From Kutzneria sp. CA-103260 (GTDB taxonomy: Bacteria > Actinomycetota > Actinomycetes > Mycobacteriales > Pseudonocardiaceae), in contig NZ_CP073318.1 in assembly GCF_018263855.1 (NCBI RefSeq), positions 6,138,001 through 6,202,000 on the forward strand: a DNA stretch of 64,000 bases. The letters run 5' to 3'. The translations under genes and the position numbers were made by a program. This document shows positions 6,664 to 15,977 of this stretch, one piece after another. The first letter of the stretch is position 1, and each line of letters starts with the position of its first letter. The notes under the pieces were generated by a model. It was not told the origin of the DNA. It worked only from the letters and a program-made list of their open reading frames with translations, and made no database searches.

Positions 6664-8355
6664 TCAGCCCGGACCGGCGAGGCCGGACCACCAGCCGGCC
6701 GAGCACTGCCCGCTGCTGAGGGTGTCGAGCCGGACCAGGTCGTACGTGGTCTGCACATCGGGCACCGAGCCGCTGGCGGCGGCTGCCCCGTCGGCGAGTC
6801 GTTGACGGGAGATGGCAGTGGTCGCGGCGGCCCGCAGCGGCGAGGGATCGACGCCGGACAGGCACGCGGCGTCGGCGAGCATGGCCAGACCGGACACGGT
6901 GGCGGCCGGGGTCGAGGAACTCTGCTGCACGGCCCGGGCGGTGACGGCGCGAACCTCGCCCTGCCGGTTCTTGCCGCCGCAGTCCAGCAGCAGGCTGGAC
7001 GCGGCCGCCAAGCGAAGAATCCGTACGGCTTGGGCCGGCAGGTTCTGGTCCTGGCTGAGCGCGGGCGCCTCGGTGTCGATCAGACCGGACGGGTCCGCGC
7101 CGCAGGCCGCACTGGCCTGGGGCAGGTGCTGACCGAAGGCGCCGATCGCGGCCAGCATGCCGTCGGTGCTGGACGCCGAGGTGGCCTGCCCCGGTGGCAC
7201 GGCGAGACCCAGCGCGGTCCGCCAGACCATGGCGTCGGACGGGGCCAGGCGCGAGACGTCGACGGCCTTGCGGATCCCGGCGAGCAGCGTGGTGAAATCG
7301 TCCCGGCCCCCGGCGCGCTGGGCCAGCAGCCGCAGCGTGTACAGGGCGACCACGGTCCGGTCGGCCTGGCCGTTGGGGTCGATGTCGGCGAGCGACCCGT
7401 GCCAGCGCAGCATCCGGCGCGCGGACTCGACGAGCGACGGCGGGGTGTCCACCTTGACGCCCAGGGCGTCGAGGGCGTCCAGCGCGTTACGGGCGATCTG
7501 GAGTCCCGAGGCGCTCAACGCGGTGTCGGACCGTCCGAATTGGACTCGGAACGCGTCGGCCAACGGGGCGGCCAGCGCCCTGCGGTCGGATTCGGTGAGC
7601 GCACCGAGGTCGCCGAGACCGGCCACGGTGCCCCGCAGCAGCTCGATGTGGCTGGGGTCAAGGGGATCTCCGGCGGGCAGTGCGCGCACCGCCTGTGCGA
7701 GCGCCGAAAGCGATCCGGCCGGACACGTGTCGTGTTGCAGCACGGCCAGCCTGAGCACCACCCCGGCGTCGACCAGGTCGTCGAGTCCGGCGTGGCCGGC
7801 CGTGGCCAACCGGGAGCAGACATCGGGTACCCGCGCGGTGTCCCGCAGCCGCTTCGCGTCCTGATCGCCGGCCGGAGTCAGCAAGTCCAACAGTTCCAAG
7901 GCATGCACGGTCGCGGCGAGACCGACCTTCCCACTCGGGTCGGCGAAACCCTGGCCAGGACGGACAAGCATGCCGAGCCGGTCGACGGTGGCCCGTGCCT
8001 GCGCCGAGCCGGGCACGGTCCCGAGCGCCCGGTGCACCTGCACGGACTGCCCGAGCGGATCGAAGTCGCCGTACAGCCCGGCCTGCTCGAACTCCTTGAA
8101 GGAAACGGTGTCCGGCGTCTGGCCGGCATGCCGGACGATCAGCGCGGCGTTGGCCATCACAGCCACGTCGCCCGCCCCGTCGGGGTCGTCGAGATAGGGC
8201 TGCGGCGCGGTCACGTGCAGCAGGTCCAACAGCACGCCGACGGTGCGCTGCTCCCACGATGGAGCCGCGGCCGGAGCGGGGGCAGCGCATCCGGCCACGG
8301 CAAGGGCCACGGTGGCCGCGAACGCGGCCACCGTGACTCGCTTGCCCCTGGACAT
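6664..8355 (-). CDS. Secreted lipoprotein of unknown function
   Basis: A 563-residue protein. It begins with a lipoprotein signal (MSRGKRVTVAAFAATVALAVAGC), whose VAGC lipobox should be cleaved before the cysteine at residue 23. The mature protein is alpha-helical, alanine- and leucine-rich, with several isolated cysteines (VCSRL, TCPAG, ACGAD, DCGGK, ACLSG, GQCSAGW) that could form disulfides outside the cell. I recognise no enzymatic motif. Its ATG shares one base with the stop codon of the secreted protein upstream (TGATG), so the two are translationally coupled and probably work together on the cell surface. Confidence 0.75.
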   Translation of the reverse strand: MSRGKRVTVAAFAATVALAVAGCAAPAPAAAPSWEQRTVGVLLDLLHVTAPQPYLDDPDGAGDVAVMANAALIVRHAGQTPDTVSFKEFEQAGLYGDFDPLGQSVQVHRALGTVPGSAQARATVDRLGMLVRPGQGFADPSGKVGLAATVHALELLDLLTPAGDQDAKRLRDTARVPDVCSRLATAGHAGLDDLVDAGVVLRLAVLQHDTCPAGSLSALAQAVRALPAGDPLDPSHIELLRGTVAGLGDLGALTESDRRALAAPLADAFRVQFGRSDTALSASGLQIARNALDALDALGVKVDTPPSLVESARRMLRWHGSLADIDPNGQADRTVVALYTLRLLAQRAGGRDDFTTLLAGIRKAVDVSRLAPSDAMVWRTALGLAVPPGQATSASSTDGMLAAIGAFGQHLPQASAACGADPSGLIDTEAPALSQDQNLPAQAVRILRLAAASSLLLDCGGKNRQGEVRAVTARAVQQSSSTPAATVSGLAMLADAACLSGVDPSPLRAAATTAISRQRLADGAAAASGSVPDVQTTYDLVRLDTLSSGQCSAGWWSGLAGPG

Positions 8356-8888
8356 CAGCACAGGTGTTCGTTGCGACGGCTCTGGAGCTGGTACTCCTCG
8401 CCGCCGACCGTGTACTTGCCGGTCTCGGTGTGCGCGATCTGCCCGAACGGCAGGCCGTTGCTCACCGAGAACGAGTTGCCGCCGGCGTAGTAGTGGCCGA
8501 GCGAGCCCAGGTGGTTGGAGGTGTCCCACTTGACGCTGCCCGACGACGGGCTGACGCTGACGCCGACCCCGGACAGGCTGCCCGAGATGCTCAGGCTGGC
8601 CGAGTCGAACTTCCACTCGTCGCTCAGCTCGAGCCCGTCGGTGTGGGCGCCGCGCGAGTCGATGACGCTGCTGCCCGAGATGGTGAAGTGGTTGCACAGG
8701 TTGTTCATGTAGTTGGTGTCCTCGAAGTCGATGGCGACTCCGAACAGCCCCGACTTGAAGTCGTCGGCGCCGTGCCAGGTCCAGGTCGAGCCCGGCAGCT
8801 GGTAGGCGTTGGCCTGCGCGGCCGAGGCCAGGCCGCCGGCCATGGCCAGCGCGGTGGCCGCGACGGCCACCCGGATGAGCTTGCGCAT
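8355..8888 (-). CDS. Small secreted protein of unknown function
   Basis: A 177-residue protein with a clear Sec signal peptide (residues 1-27, MRKLIRVAVAATALAMAGG then ASAAQANA with cleavage after ANA). The mature domain is about 150 residues, rich in Ser, Gly, Thr and aromatic residues, with beta-strand patterning (FDSASLSISGSLSGVGVSVSP). Two cysteines remain, one in NNLCNHF and one at the C terminus (NEHLC). I do not recognise the family. It starts at an ATG preceded by GGGGAGA and overlaps the lipoprotein start by one base. An AfsR-like regulator diverges from it. Confidence 0.75.
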   Translation of the reverse strand: MRKLIRVAVAATALAMAGGLASAAQANAYQLPGSTWTWHGADDFKSGLFGVAIDFEDTNYMNNLCNHFTISGSSVIDSRGAHTDGLELSDEWKFDSASLSISGSLSGVGVSVSPSSGSVKWDTSNHLGSLGHYYAGGNSFSVSNGLPFGQIAHTETGKYTVGGEEYQLQSRRNEHLC

Positions 8889-8910
8889 GTGGTGAGATCT
8901 CCCCTCGATG

Positions 8911-8935
8911 CCGGCCGGGGCTCTCGCCCGGCCGG
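8911..8935 (-). promoter_or_regulatory. Hairpin in the leader of the secreted-protein gene
   Basis: CCGGCCGGG (8911-8919) and CCCGGCCGG (8927-8935) can form a 9-bp stem with a 7-base loop, 22 bases upstream of the ATG. It could be an operator or an mRNA-stabilising leader structure. The 163-bp gap to the AfsR-like gene holds nothing else I can name. Confidence 0.3.
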
Positions 8936-9051
8936 TGCGGATGCTGTCGCCGCCGGCTGCAGTCAGCCAGCAGTCGCACTGAAGTCCTGCGGAAACGCCC
9001 CGGTCAGGGGCACCCTCGCCGTATCGTGTTGCCCGGCGGAGGGGGCCTGAA

Positions 9052-11982
9052 TTGGCTGAGTTGTCGGGTGGGGGCGGTCCGAGGTTCGGGGTGCTCGGTC
9101 CGGTCACGGCCTGGCACGGCCCGAATGAGTCGCGGGTCGGCTCGGCGAAGCACCTGCGGCTGCTCGCGGTGCTGCTGCTGCACGTCAACGAGCGGGTGGA
9201 CCGCGACCGGATCATCGAGCTGGTCTGGGGCGGCGAGCCGCCGCGCAGCGCCGTCAACCTGCTGCAGAAGTACGTGGGCGAACTGCGCCGGGCGTTCGGG
9301 GTGGACGGTCCTGAGCTGCTGCCCATCGCCGGCGGTTACCGGCTGCGGCTGCGGACCGGGCAGCTGGACAGCACCCGGTTCGCCGAACTGGTGGACACCG
9401 CGCGGGCCAAGTGGGCCGACGGTGACCTCGTCGAGGCGCAGGCGCTCCTGCGGGAGGCCCTGGCGCTGTGGCGCGGCCCGGCGTACGACGGTTTCGACGC
9501 CGAGATCGTGGACACCGAGCGGGCGCGGCTGGACGAGTTGCGCATCAGTGCCCTGGAGGACCTGGCCGAGATCACGCTGGCCCGTGGGCAGCACGACATC
9601 GCGGCCGCCGAGCTGGCCCGGCTGACCAAGGAGCATCCCTACCGGGAACGCCTCCGTGAGCTGCAGATGATCGCGCTGTACCGGCAGGGCCGGCGGGCCG
9701 AGGCGCTCGCCGTGTTCGACACCGTGCGCGTGCTGCTGGCCGATGAGCTCGGCATCGACCCGGGCGTGCGGTTGCGCCGTTGCCACGAGCTGATCCTGCG
9801 CGGCGATCCGGAGCTGGAGCCGGGCGCGGAGTCGGCCGAGGCGCCGGCGCCGGCCATGCCGGTGCGCCAACTGCCGTTGGAGGTGTCGGACTTCGTCGGC
9901 CGGACCGAGCAGGTCGCCGAGGTGACCGCGGCGCTGCGCGCCCGCACCCCGGACGGGCCGCCGGCGATCGTGGCCGTCGCGGGCGGCCCCGGCGTCGGCA
10001 AGTCCAGCCTCGTCGTGCGGGCCGCGCACCGGGTCAGCGCCGAGTTTCCAGACGGGCAGCTCTATTTCGACCTCGCGGGCACTTCGGACACGCCGCAGCA
10101 GCCGGCGCAGCTGCTCGCCGAGGCGCTGCGGGCGCTGTCCGTGGCCGGCAACGCGATCCCGGACCGGCTCGCCGAGCGGGCCGCGCTCTACCGCTCGCTG
10201 CTGGCCGACCGGCGGATGCTGGTCGTGCTGGACGACGCCGGCGACGCCGAGCAGGTCCGCCCCATGCTGCCCGCGACCGGCGGGTGCGCGGTCCTGATCA
10301 CCAGCCGGACCCTGCTCACCGAACTGCCCGGCGCCCGGCAGATCGACCTGGACGTGCTCAGCCCGGCCGAGGCGGGCGAACTGCTCACCGGCATCGTCGG
10401 GCCCGACCGGATCGCCGCCGAACCCGCTGAGACGGCGGCGATCCTGGCCCACTGCGGCAACCTGCCGCTGGCCATCCGGATCGCCGGCGCCCGGCTGGCC
10501 GGCCGGCCCGCATGGTCGCTGCGGGTGCTGCGGGAACGGCTCACCGACGAGTCCCGGCGGCTGACCGAGCTGCGCATCGGCCATCTCGGCGTCCGCGCCA
10601 GCGTCGAACTGAGCGTCCGGCTGCTGCCCGCCGACGCCGCGCGAGCGCTGAGCCTGCTCGGACTCCTTGGCGCGCACACGCTTCCGGGCTGGATCGTCGG
10701 GCCACTGCTGGGCCGTCCCGACGCCGACGACGTCCTGGACGCCCTGGTCGACGCCAGCCTGCTTCGGCTGACCACCACCGACGCCATCGGCCAGCCCCGG
10801 TACCGGCTGCACGACCTGATTCGCGCCTACGCCGTCGAATCCGCCGCCGGCATGCCGTATCGCGAGCGTCAGGACGCGATCGTCCGCGTGCTGGGCGCGT
10901 GGCTGTCACTGGCCGAGCGGGCCACCGACCTGATGCCCACCAGCCTGCTGTCGCTCGGGCCCGGTTCCGCGCCGCGGTGGCCGCTAGCCGACGAGACCGC
11001 CGGCCGGCTCGTCGCCGATCCGCTCGGGTGGTTCGACGCCGAACGGGAAACCCTGCTCGGGGCCGTCCGCCTGGCCGCCGAGTGGCGCCTCGACGAGTTG
11101 GCGTGGGAGCTCGCCGCCAGCGCCGTCACCTACTACGACCACCGCTGCCAGCACGAGGACTGGCAACTGGGACACCACATCGCGCTGGACGCCGTGCGCG
11201 AAGCCGGCAACCTGCGCGGGGAATCCGTGCTGCTGCGGGGACTCGGCCAGGTGCACATCTACCGTGACGACTTCGCCGAGGCCGAGCTGGCCCTGAACAC
11301 CGCGCGCGACCGGTGCCAGCGCACCGGCGACAAGCTCGGCGACGCACTGGCGCTGGCCATGCTGGGCGCGGTGAACCGGGCCCAGGGCCGACACGACGAG
11401 GCGCTGGCGCAGCTCCGGCACGCGCTGGTGATCGCCGTCGCCGACCAGGCCCGGCACATGGAGGCGCACCTGCGCTGTTCCATCGCGCTGATGCTGCTGG
11501 CGCAGGGCGATGTCGACGGGGCCGCCGAGTGGTTCGACGAGTCGCTGCGCCAGGCCACGGCCCTGGGCGACCGGCATCGGGTCGCCGTCGTGCTGCGTCG
11601 CCAGAGCACCCTGTACGACCGGCGTGGCGACCCCGCCGCGGCCCTGGACTGTCTGGCCCGGGCCTTGGACACGTTCGTCGAGCTCGCCGACGAACGCTGC
11701 GCCGCCTACACCCTGCTGGAGGTCGGCCGGGTTCATGTCGGTCAGCGCGACCGCGGACCCGCCGCCGAGGCGCTGGAGTCCGCCGCCGCCGTTTTCAGCC
11801 GCCATGGCGACCGACGGGACGAGGCCGAGTGCTGGCGGCTGCTCGCCGAGCTCGACCTGCTGCTCGGCGAGTCCGACACCGCCCTCGGCCACTACGACCG
11901 CGCCCTGCGTCTGTGGCAGACCGTGGGCGACGCCGACCAGATCACCGCAGCCGTCGCCGCCCTGGCCCCGGGAGCGCCTTAG
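9052..11982 (+). CDS. AfsR/SARP-family transcriptional activator with NB-ARC and TPR domains
   Basis: A 976-residue regulator. In order: an OmpR-type winged helix (about 10-98, with VDRDRIIELVWG), a bacterial transcriptional activation domain (about 103-245, with the LADELGIDPG signature), an NTP-binding STAND domain with P-loop GGPGVGKS at 311-318 and Walker B MLVVLDDAGD, then about ten TPR-like helices to the end. This is the layout of AfsR and related activators of secondary metabolism and morphological genes. The chosen start is a TTG with GGAGG about 10 bases upstream. It ends in a 4-bp overlap with the convergent LuxR-type gene. It diverges from the secreted-protein/lipoprotein pair, which may be its target. 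Confidence 0.9.
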   Translation: MAELSGGGGPRFGVLGPVTAWHGPNESRVGSAKHLRLLAVLLLHVNERVDRDRIIELVWGGEPPRSAVNLLQKYVGELRRAFGVDGPELLPIAGGYRLRLRTGQLDSTRFAELVDTARAKWADGDLVEAQALLREALALWRGPAYDGFDAEIVDTERARLDELRISALEDLAEITLARGQHDIAAAELARLTKEHPYRERLRELQMIALYRQGRRAEALAVFDTVRVLLADELGIDPGVRLRRCHELILRGDPELEPGAESAEAPAPAMPVRQLPLEVSDFVGRTEQVAEVTAALRARTPDGPPAIVAVAGGPGVGKSSLVVRAAHRVSAEFPDGQLYFDLAGTSDTPQQPAQLLAEALRALSVAGNAIPDRLAERAALYRSLLADRRMLVVLDDAGDAEQVRPMLPATGGCAVLITSRTLLTELPGARQIDLDVLSPAEAGELLTGIVGPDRIAAEPAETAAILAHCGNLPLAIRIAGARLAGRPAWSLRVLRERLTDESRRLTELRIGHLGVRASVELSVRLLPADAARALSLLGLLGAHTLPGWIVGPLLGRPDADDVLDALVDASLLRLTTTDAIGQPRYRLHDLIRAYAVESAAGMPYRERQDAIVRVLGAWLSLAERATDLMPTSLLSLGPGSAPRWPLADETAGRLVADPLGWFDAERETLLGAVRLAAEWRLDELAWELAASAVTYYDHRCQHEDWQLGHHIALDAVREAGNLRGESVLLRGLGQVHIYRDDFAEAELALNTARDRCQRTGDKLGDALALAMLGAVNRAQGRHDEALAQLRHALVIAVADQARHMEAHLRCSIALMLLAQGDVDGAAEWFDESLRQATALGDRHRVAVVLRRQSTLYDRRGDPAAALDCLARALDTFVELADERCAAYTLLEVGRVHVGQRDRGPAAEALESAAAVFSRHGDRRDEAECWRLLAELDLLLGESDTALGHYDRALRLWQTVGDADQITAAVAALAPGAP

Positions 11983-14444
11983 GCCCGAGTGCCGAGCAGG
12001 CCTCTGAGCTGGTTGAGCAGGTCGCTGCGGGTGTCGCTGCCGAGGCGCTGGCGCATCCGGGCCACGTGGTACTCCACGGTCTTGGCCGAGATGAACAGCT
12101 TCTCGCCGATCTGCTTGTACGTCAGGCCGCTGACGACCAGCTCGGCCACCTCCCGCTCCCGGTCGGACAGGGTGGTGGCGGAGTCGGCGAGCGGGGTCTC
12201 CTGGGTGGGCTCCTGCTGCCGGCCCTGGATGATCCGGGCGCAGTCCAGTAAAGCGACCATCGCGGTCCGGTCGGTGGTGCGGATGGCGGCTTGGCCGGCG
12301 AGGCGGGCCCCGTCCCAGACCAGGCCGGCGGCAGCCAGGGCCCGGGCCGAGGACTCGGTCTCGTCGGCGTCGACGTCGCCGGCCAGCAGCCTGACCCACA
12401 CCCGGGCGGCGTCGGCGACGGCCGCGCAGTAGGGGTGGGCGGGGGCGAACGCGGCGAGGTCGGCGGCGTGCCGGCCGGCGTCCTCGGGATGCTCGTCCAG
12501 GACGGCGGCGTGCATCCGGTTCCACGACAGGGACGTGGACCACAGCGGCGGATTCCCCAGCTGCTGCAACAACTCCGTGGCCTGTCCCAGGTGCGGGGCC
12601 AGCCGCTCGGTGTCGTGCAGACGTCCGGCGGCGACGGCCAGCTCCCCCAGCGGCAGCAGGGCGAACAGGTCGGCGGGGTGCCGGACGATGGCCTCCCGGG
12701 CCCGGTCCCACACGGTCCGCAGCGCGGACAGGTCGCTGTCCCGGCGGGCCAGCCCGATCTCCAGGCCGGTGGCGAGCAGCCAGTCCCGCGGCTCGACCGG
12801 CCCCGTGGCGGTGGCGGCGGCGACCAGGTCGGCCCGGGCGGCGTCGAAGCCGCCGCGCAGCATGGCGGTCCAGCCCCGCAGCAGCAGATGCCGCCGCAGG
12901 GCGATGGCGCCGCCCATGCCGGAGTCGATGGCCCGCCGCAGGACGGATTCGGCGACGGCGAACTCGCCGCAGTGCATGGCCACCAGCGCGGCCAGGGCGG
13001 CCGGGGTGTCGGGCAGCAAGACGTTGCGCCCCAACGGTTCGATCAGCACGGCGGCCCGGGTCAGGGTGGCCAGGGCGGTGGTGGCCGACCCGGTCACCGA
13101 CTCCCGGATGCCCTGGGCCAGCTGCCGCGCGGCCCCGGCCAGCAGGGTGGGCGGCCCGCCGCTGCCGGGCTGCGACAGCAGTTCGTCGGCCTCGGCCAGC
13201 CGGCCGGTGCCGATCAGCCCCAGCGCCGCGAACGGGACGGCCGAGCCTTCGCCGGCCCAGCGGTACAACTCGGTGCTGCTACCCAGCAGCCCCCGATGGG
13301 CCAACACGGCGGCAGCGACGCTGGCCCCGTGGGCGCGGTCGGCGGCGGCCTCGGCGGCGATGGCCTGGTCAGCTAGACGTAAGCCGCCGTCCAGGTCTCC
13401 GGACAGCGCCGCCGCCTCGGCTCGCCGCGCCGCCAACGCCAACGCCGGCTCGCCGGCGTCGACCGCTGCGGCGAACAGCTGCGCGGCCAGGGCCGGCGAC
13501 TCGGCCAGCGCCTCGTCCCCGGCGGCCTTGAACGCGGACGCGAACAGCGGCCCGCTCACCGGCTCGCCCAGAAGCGGTCGAATCAGCAGCGGGCGGACCA
13601 GTGGCAGCAACGGACCGCTGCGGGCCAGCTGAATCTCGATCAGCCGCTGGTGCAGGCCCAGCCGCCGCTCCCACGGGCTCAGCGCGACCAGCGCCCGCTG
13701 CGCTATCGGCAACAACATCCCGTAGTCGTCGACCAGGCCGCTGGCCCGGGCGCCGTCCATGGCGTCGCCCAAGGCCTCCAGGTCCAGCCCCAACAGCGAG
13801 GCCAGCAAGTCGGTCCGCAGGCCCGCGCCCAGGGCGGTGGCCAGCAGCAGCCGGCGCACGCCCTCGTCGAGGTTCTCCACCTCATAACGGAACGCCTCGA
13901 CCGCCGTCGCCGGCACCGAGCAGTCGGGGGTCTCGGACACGGCTCGCACGAGCCGGTCGACGAACCGCGGCACGCCGCCGGTCTGCTCGCCGACCAGGTT
14001 CACCAGGTCGTCGGACGGCTTCGAGCCGAGCAGCAGCCCGGCCCGCTCGCCGATCTGGGTCCGGTTCAGCGGCCCGAGCAGCACTGGCGGCCGCACCCGG
14101 GTGACGGCGTCGACCAGCTCGGTCAGCGCCGCCCGCCGCGGCCACGGCCGGTAGGCGACGGCCAGCTGCGCGCTGCCGGAGACGGCCAGCCCCCGCAGCG
14201 CCCGCAGCCGGTCGTCGTCGAGCCGGTGGGCGTCGTCGACGAGCACGGCCGCGTCCCGCGCCGGCAGCTCGTGCCGGCCGTCGTACACCGGCACGCCGGC
14301 GTCGCGATAGAGCTGGGCCCAGCGCGTGAGCAGGGCGGTCTTGCCGTAACCGCCCGGCGCGCGAACCCCGACCACTCTCGGCGCGGACGGGTCGGCGGTG
14401 ATCGACGCGTCCAGCTGCCGTAGGTCGGTTTCCAGCACCGTCAC
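11979..14444 (-). CDS. Large LuxR-type regulator with STAND/AAA ATPase domain (IniR-like)
   Basis: An 821-residue regulator. The N terminus carries an ATP-binding domain with Walker A APGGYGKTALL at about 29-39 and Walker B AVLVDDAHRL. A long helical TPR-like middle follows. The C terminus is a GerE/LuxR helix-turn-helix (LSDREREVAELVVSGLTYKQ then FISAKTVEYHVARMRQRL). In mycobacteria a regulator of similar size and layout, IniR, sits beside iniBAC and activates it. Here the gene sits two genes from an IniB/IniA/IniC-like set, so an equivalent role is likely; this is inferred from position and architecture. Its start codon overlaps the stop of the Hsp70-like gene by 4 bp, so the two are co-translated. 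Confidence 0.85.
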   Translation of the reverse strand: MTVLETDLRQLDASITADPSAPRVVGVRAPGGYGKTALLTRWAQLYRDAGVPVYDGRHELPARDAAVLVDDAHRLDDDRLRALRGLAVSGSAQLAVAYRPWPRRAALTELVDAVTRVRPPVLLGPLNRTQIGERAGLLLGSKPSDDLVNLVGEQTGGVPRFVDRLVRAVSETPDCSVPATAVEAFRYEVENLDEGVRRLLLATALGAGLRTDLLASLLGLDLEALGDAMDGARASGLVDDYGMLLPIAQRALVALSPWERRLGLHQRLIEIQLARSGPLLPLVRPLLIRPLLGEPVSGPLFASAFKAAGDEALAESPALAAQLFAAAVDAGEPALALAARRAEAAALSGDLDGGLRLADQAIAAEAAADRAHGASVAAAVLAHRGLLGSSTELYRWAGEGSAVPFAALGLIGTGRLAEADELLSQPGSGGPPTLLAGAARQLAQGIRESVTGSATTALATLTRAAVLIEPLGRNVLLPDTPAALAALVAMHCGEFAVAESVLRRAIDSGMGGAIALRRHLLLRGWTAMLRGGFDAARADLVAAATATGPVEPRDWLLATGLEIGLARRDSDLSALRTVWDRAREAIVRHPADLFALLPLGELAVAAGRLHDTERLAPHLGQATELLQQLGNPPLWSTSLSWNRMHAAVLDEHPEDAGRHAADLAAFAPAHPYCAAVADAARVWVRLLAGDVDADETESSARALAAAGLVWDGARLAGQAAIRTTDRTAMVALLDCARIIQGRQQEPTQETPLADSATTLSDREREVAELVVSGLTYKQIGEKLFISAKTVEYHVARMRQRLGSDTRSDLLNQLRGLLGTRA

Positions 14445-15715
14445 AGACCGCCCCCTATTGGGGTGTTGAAGTACTGCAGCACGAGATAGGCGCAGGCCAG
14501 CACCAGCAGCAACGTCATGATGCCGATGACCAGGCCGCGCTTGCTGGCCTTGCGGCGACGGCGACGGCCGCCACCGGTGCGCGGGGCCGCGGCGGCCAGC
14601 GCCGGCTTGGCCGGGACGAGGTCCGGGGGCTCGGTCTCCACCGACGGTCTGGCCGGCGGCTCCTCGGTCTTGTCCTCGTCGTCGAAGTCGGGGTCCTCCA
14701 TCGGGAACAGCACCACGGTCTCATCGGTGATCTTGGCCATGACCACCGTCTCGGCGACCGGATTGGCCGGTTCCGGCAGCGACCGCGAGGCCAGCAGCGC
14801 GGCCCCGGCGGCCACGGTGGCCTCCGGCGCGCCGTCCACCAGCACGGGCCGGCGCAGCCGCTCCATCAGCACCTGCCGGACCAGCGGCATCCGCGCCGAG
14901 CCGCCCACCAGCACCACCGCGCCCAACCGGTCGGGCGTGAGACCGGCGCCCGACAACGCCCGCAGCAAGACATCCACTCCCTGGTGCAACAACGGCCTGA
15001 TCAACTCCTCGAACTCGCCACGGGTAACCCGGACCTGCAGCGGCGAAACGACGACCTCGGCGGCCGCGGACAGGGCGTGCTTGGCCTGCACGCACTCCTG
15101 TCGCAGCTTCATGAGGTCGTCCCAGTCGGCGCCCGGGTCCGGTCTACCCGCTGTCACGAGTGCGACCAGTTCGTCGTCGAAGTCGGCGCCGGCCGGGTGC
15201 CGTGCGGTCTCGGAGCGGCCGATGATCTCGAAGCCGCCCTGGACCGGTCGCAGCAGGGTGGCTGTCACCGAGGTGCCGCCGAGGTCGTACACGGCGATCG
15301 GGGCCGGGCCGTCGAGGCGGTGCCGGGCGGCGGCGGCCACCGCCGCGGCCACCGGCTCGGGCACTAGGACCGAGTCCCCCAGGCCCACTCGGGACAGCGC
15401 CTCCCGCAGCAGGTCGATGCGGTAGGGGCCCCAGGTGGGCGGGTGCGTGACGGTGACCCGGGCCGGCCGGTCGCCGTGGTGGGCGGCCACCTGCTCGACG
15501 ATGCGGTCGATGCCGGTGGCCATCAGCTCGTGGGCGTTGTGCTGGCGATTGCCCAGGACGATGGGCACGTCGTCGCCGATCCGCCCGACGAACTGGCCCG
15601 GGTCGGCCGACACCGGTGACACCGGGTGCGGGGCACCCCGGTTCGGTCCGTCAAGCCTGGTGATGGCCGCGGCGGCGCGGCTGGCGCCGACATCGATCCC
15701 TAGCGTGTACGGCAA
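14441..15715 (-). CDS. Membrane-anchored Hsp70-family ATPase lacking a substrate-binding domain
   Basis: A 424-residue actin/Hsp70-fold protein. It begins LPYTLGIDVGASRAAAAI (phosphate-1 loop) and carries AVYDLGGTSVTATLL (phosphate-2) and VVLVGGSARMPLV (adenosine loop). The typical 200-residue peptide-binding half is missing. Instead there is an acidic linker (FDDEDKTEE), a basic stretch and one C-terminal transmembrane helix (LVIGIMTLLLVLACAYLVL) with a short tail outside. I chose the TTG at 15713-15715 because GGAGGA lies four bases upstream and Hsp70 proteins normally start at this point; an ATG at 15773-15775 would add 20 unlikely residues. It is co-translated with the IniR-like gene and diverges from iniB, which suggests a sensing or assembly role at the membrane. 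Confidence 0.85.
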   Translation of the reverse strand: MPYTLGIDVGASRAAAAITRLDGPNRGAPHPVSPVSADPGQFVGRIGDDVPIVLGNRQHNAHELMATGIDRIVEQVAAHHGDRPARVTVTHPPTWGPYRIDLLREALSRVGLGDSVLVPEPVAAAVAAAARHRLDGPAPIAVYDLGGTSVTATLLRPVQGGFEIIGRSETARHPAGADFDDELVALVTAGRPDPGADWDDLMKLRQECVQAKHALSAAAEVVVSPLQVRVTRGEFEELIRPLLHQGVDVLLRALSGAGLTPDRLGAVVLVGGSARMPLVRQVLMERLRRPVLVDGAPEATVAAGAALLASRSLPEPANPVAETVVMAKITDETVVLFPMEDPDFDDEDKTEEPPARPSVETEPPDLVPAKPALAAAAPRTGGGRRRRRKASKRGLVIGIMTLLLVLACAYLVLQYFNTPIGGGL

Positions 15716-15804
15716 GTGTTCCTCCGCGAGGCGCAACGGCCGGGGCTCATGTCGTGAGGGGTCAAGGTAACCCATTCGTGATCTGGGCCCGTAACGAAGG
15801 GGGT

Positions 15805-15845
15805 TCCCTAGTCCCCCAGCCCGGACCCCGGGCCCGATCCCTAGT
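15805..15845. promoter_or_regulatory. Direct repeat in the divergent hsp70/iniB control region
   Basis: TCCCTAGT occurs at 15805-15812 and again at 15838-15845, start-to-start spacing 33 bp (about three helical turns). The 262-bp gap 15716-15977 between the Hsp70-like gene and iniB must hold both promoters. No clear -10 or -35 stood out. The repeat is a candidate activator site, for instance for the neighbouring LuxR-type regulator. Eight-base matches are weak evidence in GC-rich DNA. Confidence 0.3.
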
Positions 15846-15977
15846 GCTCCACCCGACAGGACTGGGAGTGATCCCGGATGGCGTACGGGCGGCCAGCCCC
15901 TACGGTTCGTCTCCAGCACGGCGCAGGCCGTGACTCTCCCCGTCAAGTCCCCCGATGGAAGTCAGGAGCACCACCCC

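Noticed and set aside
15716..15946. Longer N terminus for the Hsp70-like protein
   Set aside because: A TTG with GGAGGA four bases upstream gives the normal LPYTLGIDVG beginning; upstream residues are not Hsp70-like and would cover the divergent control region.
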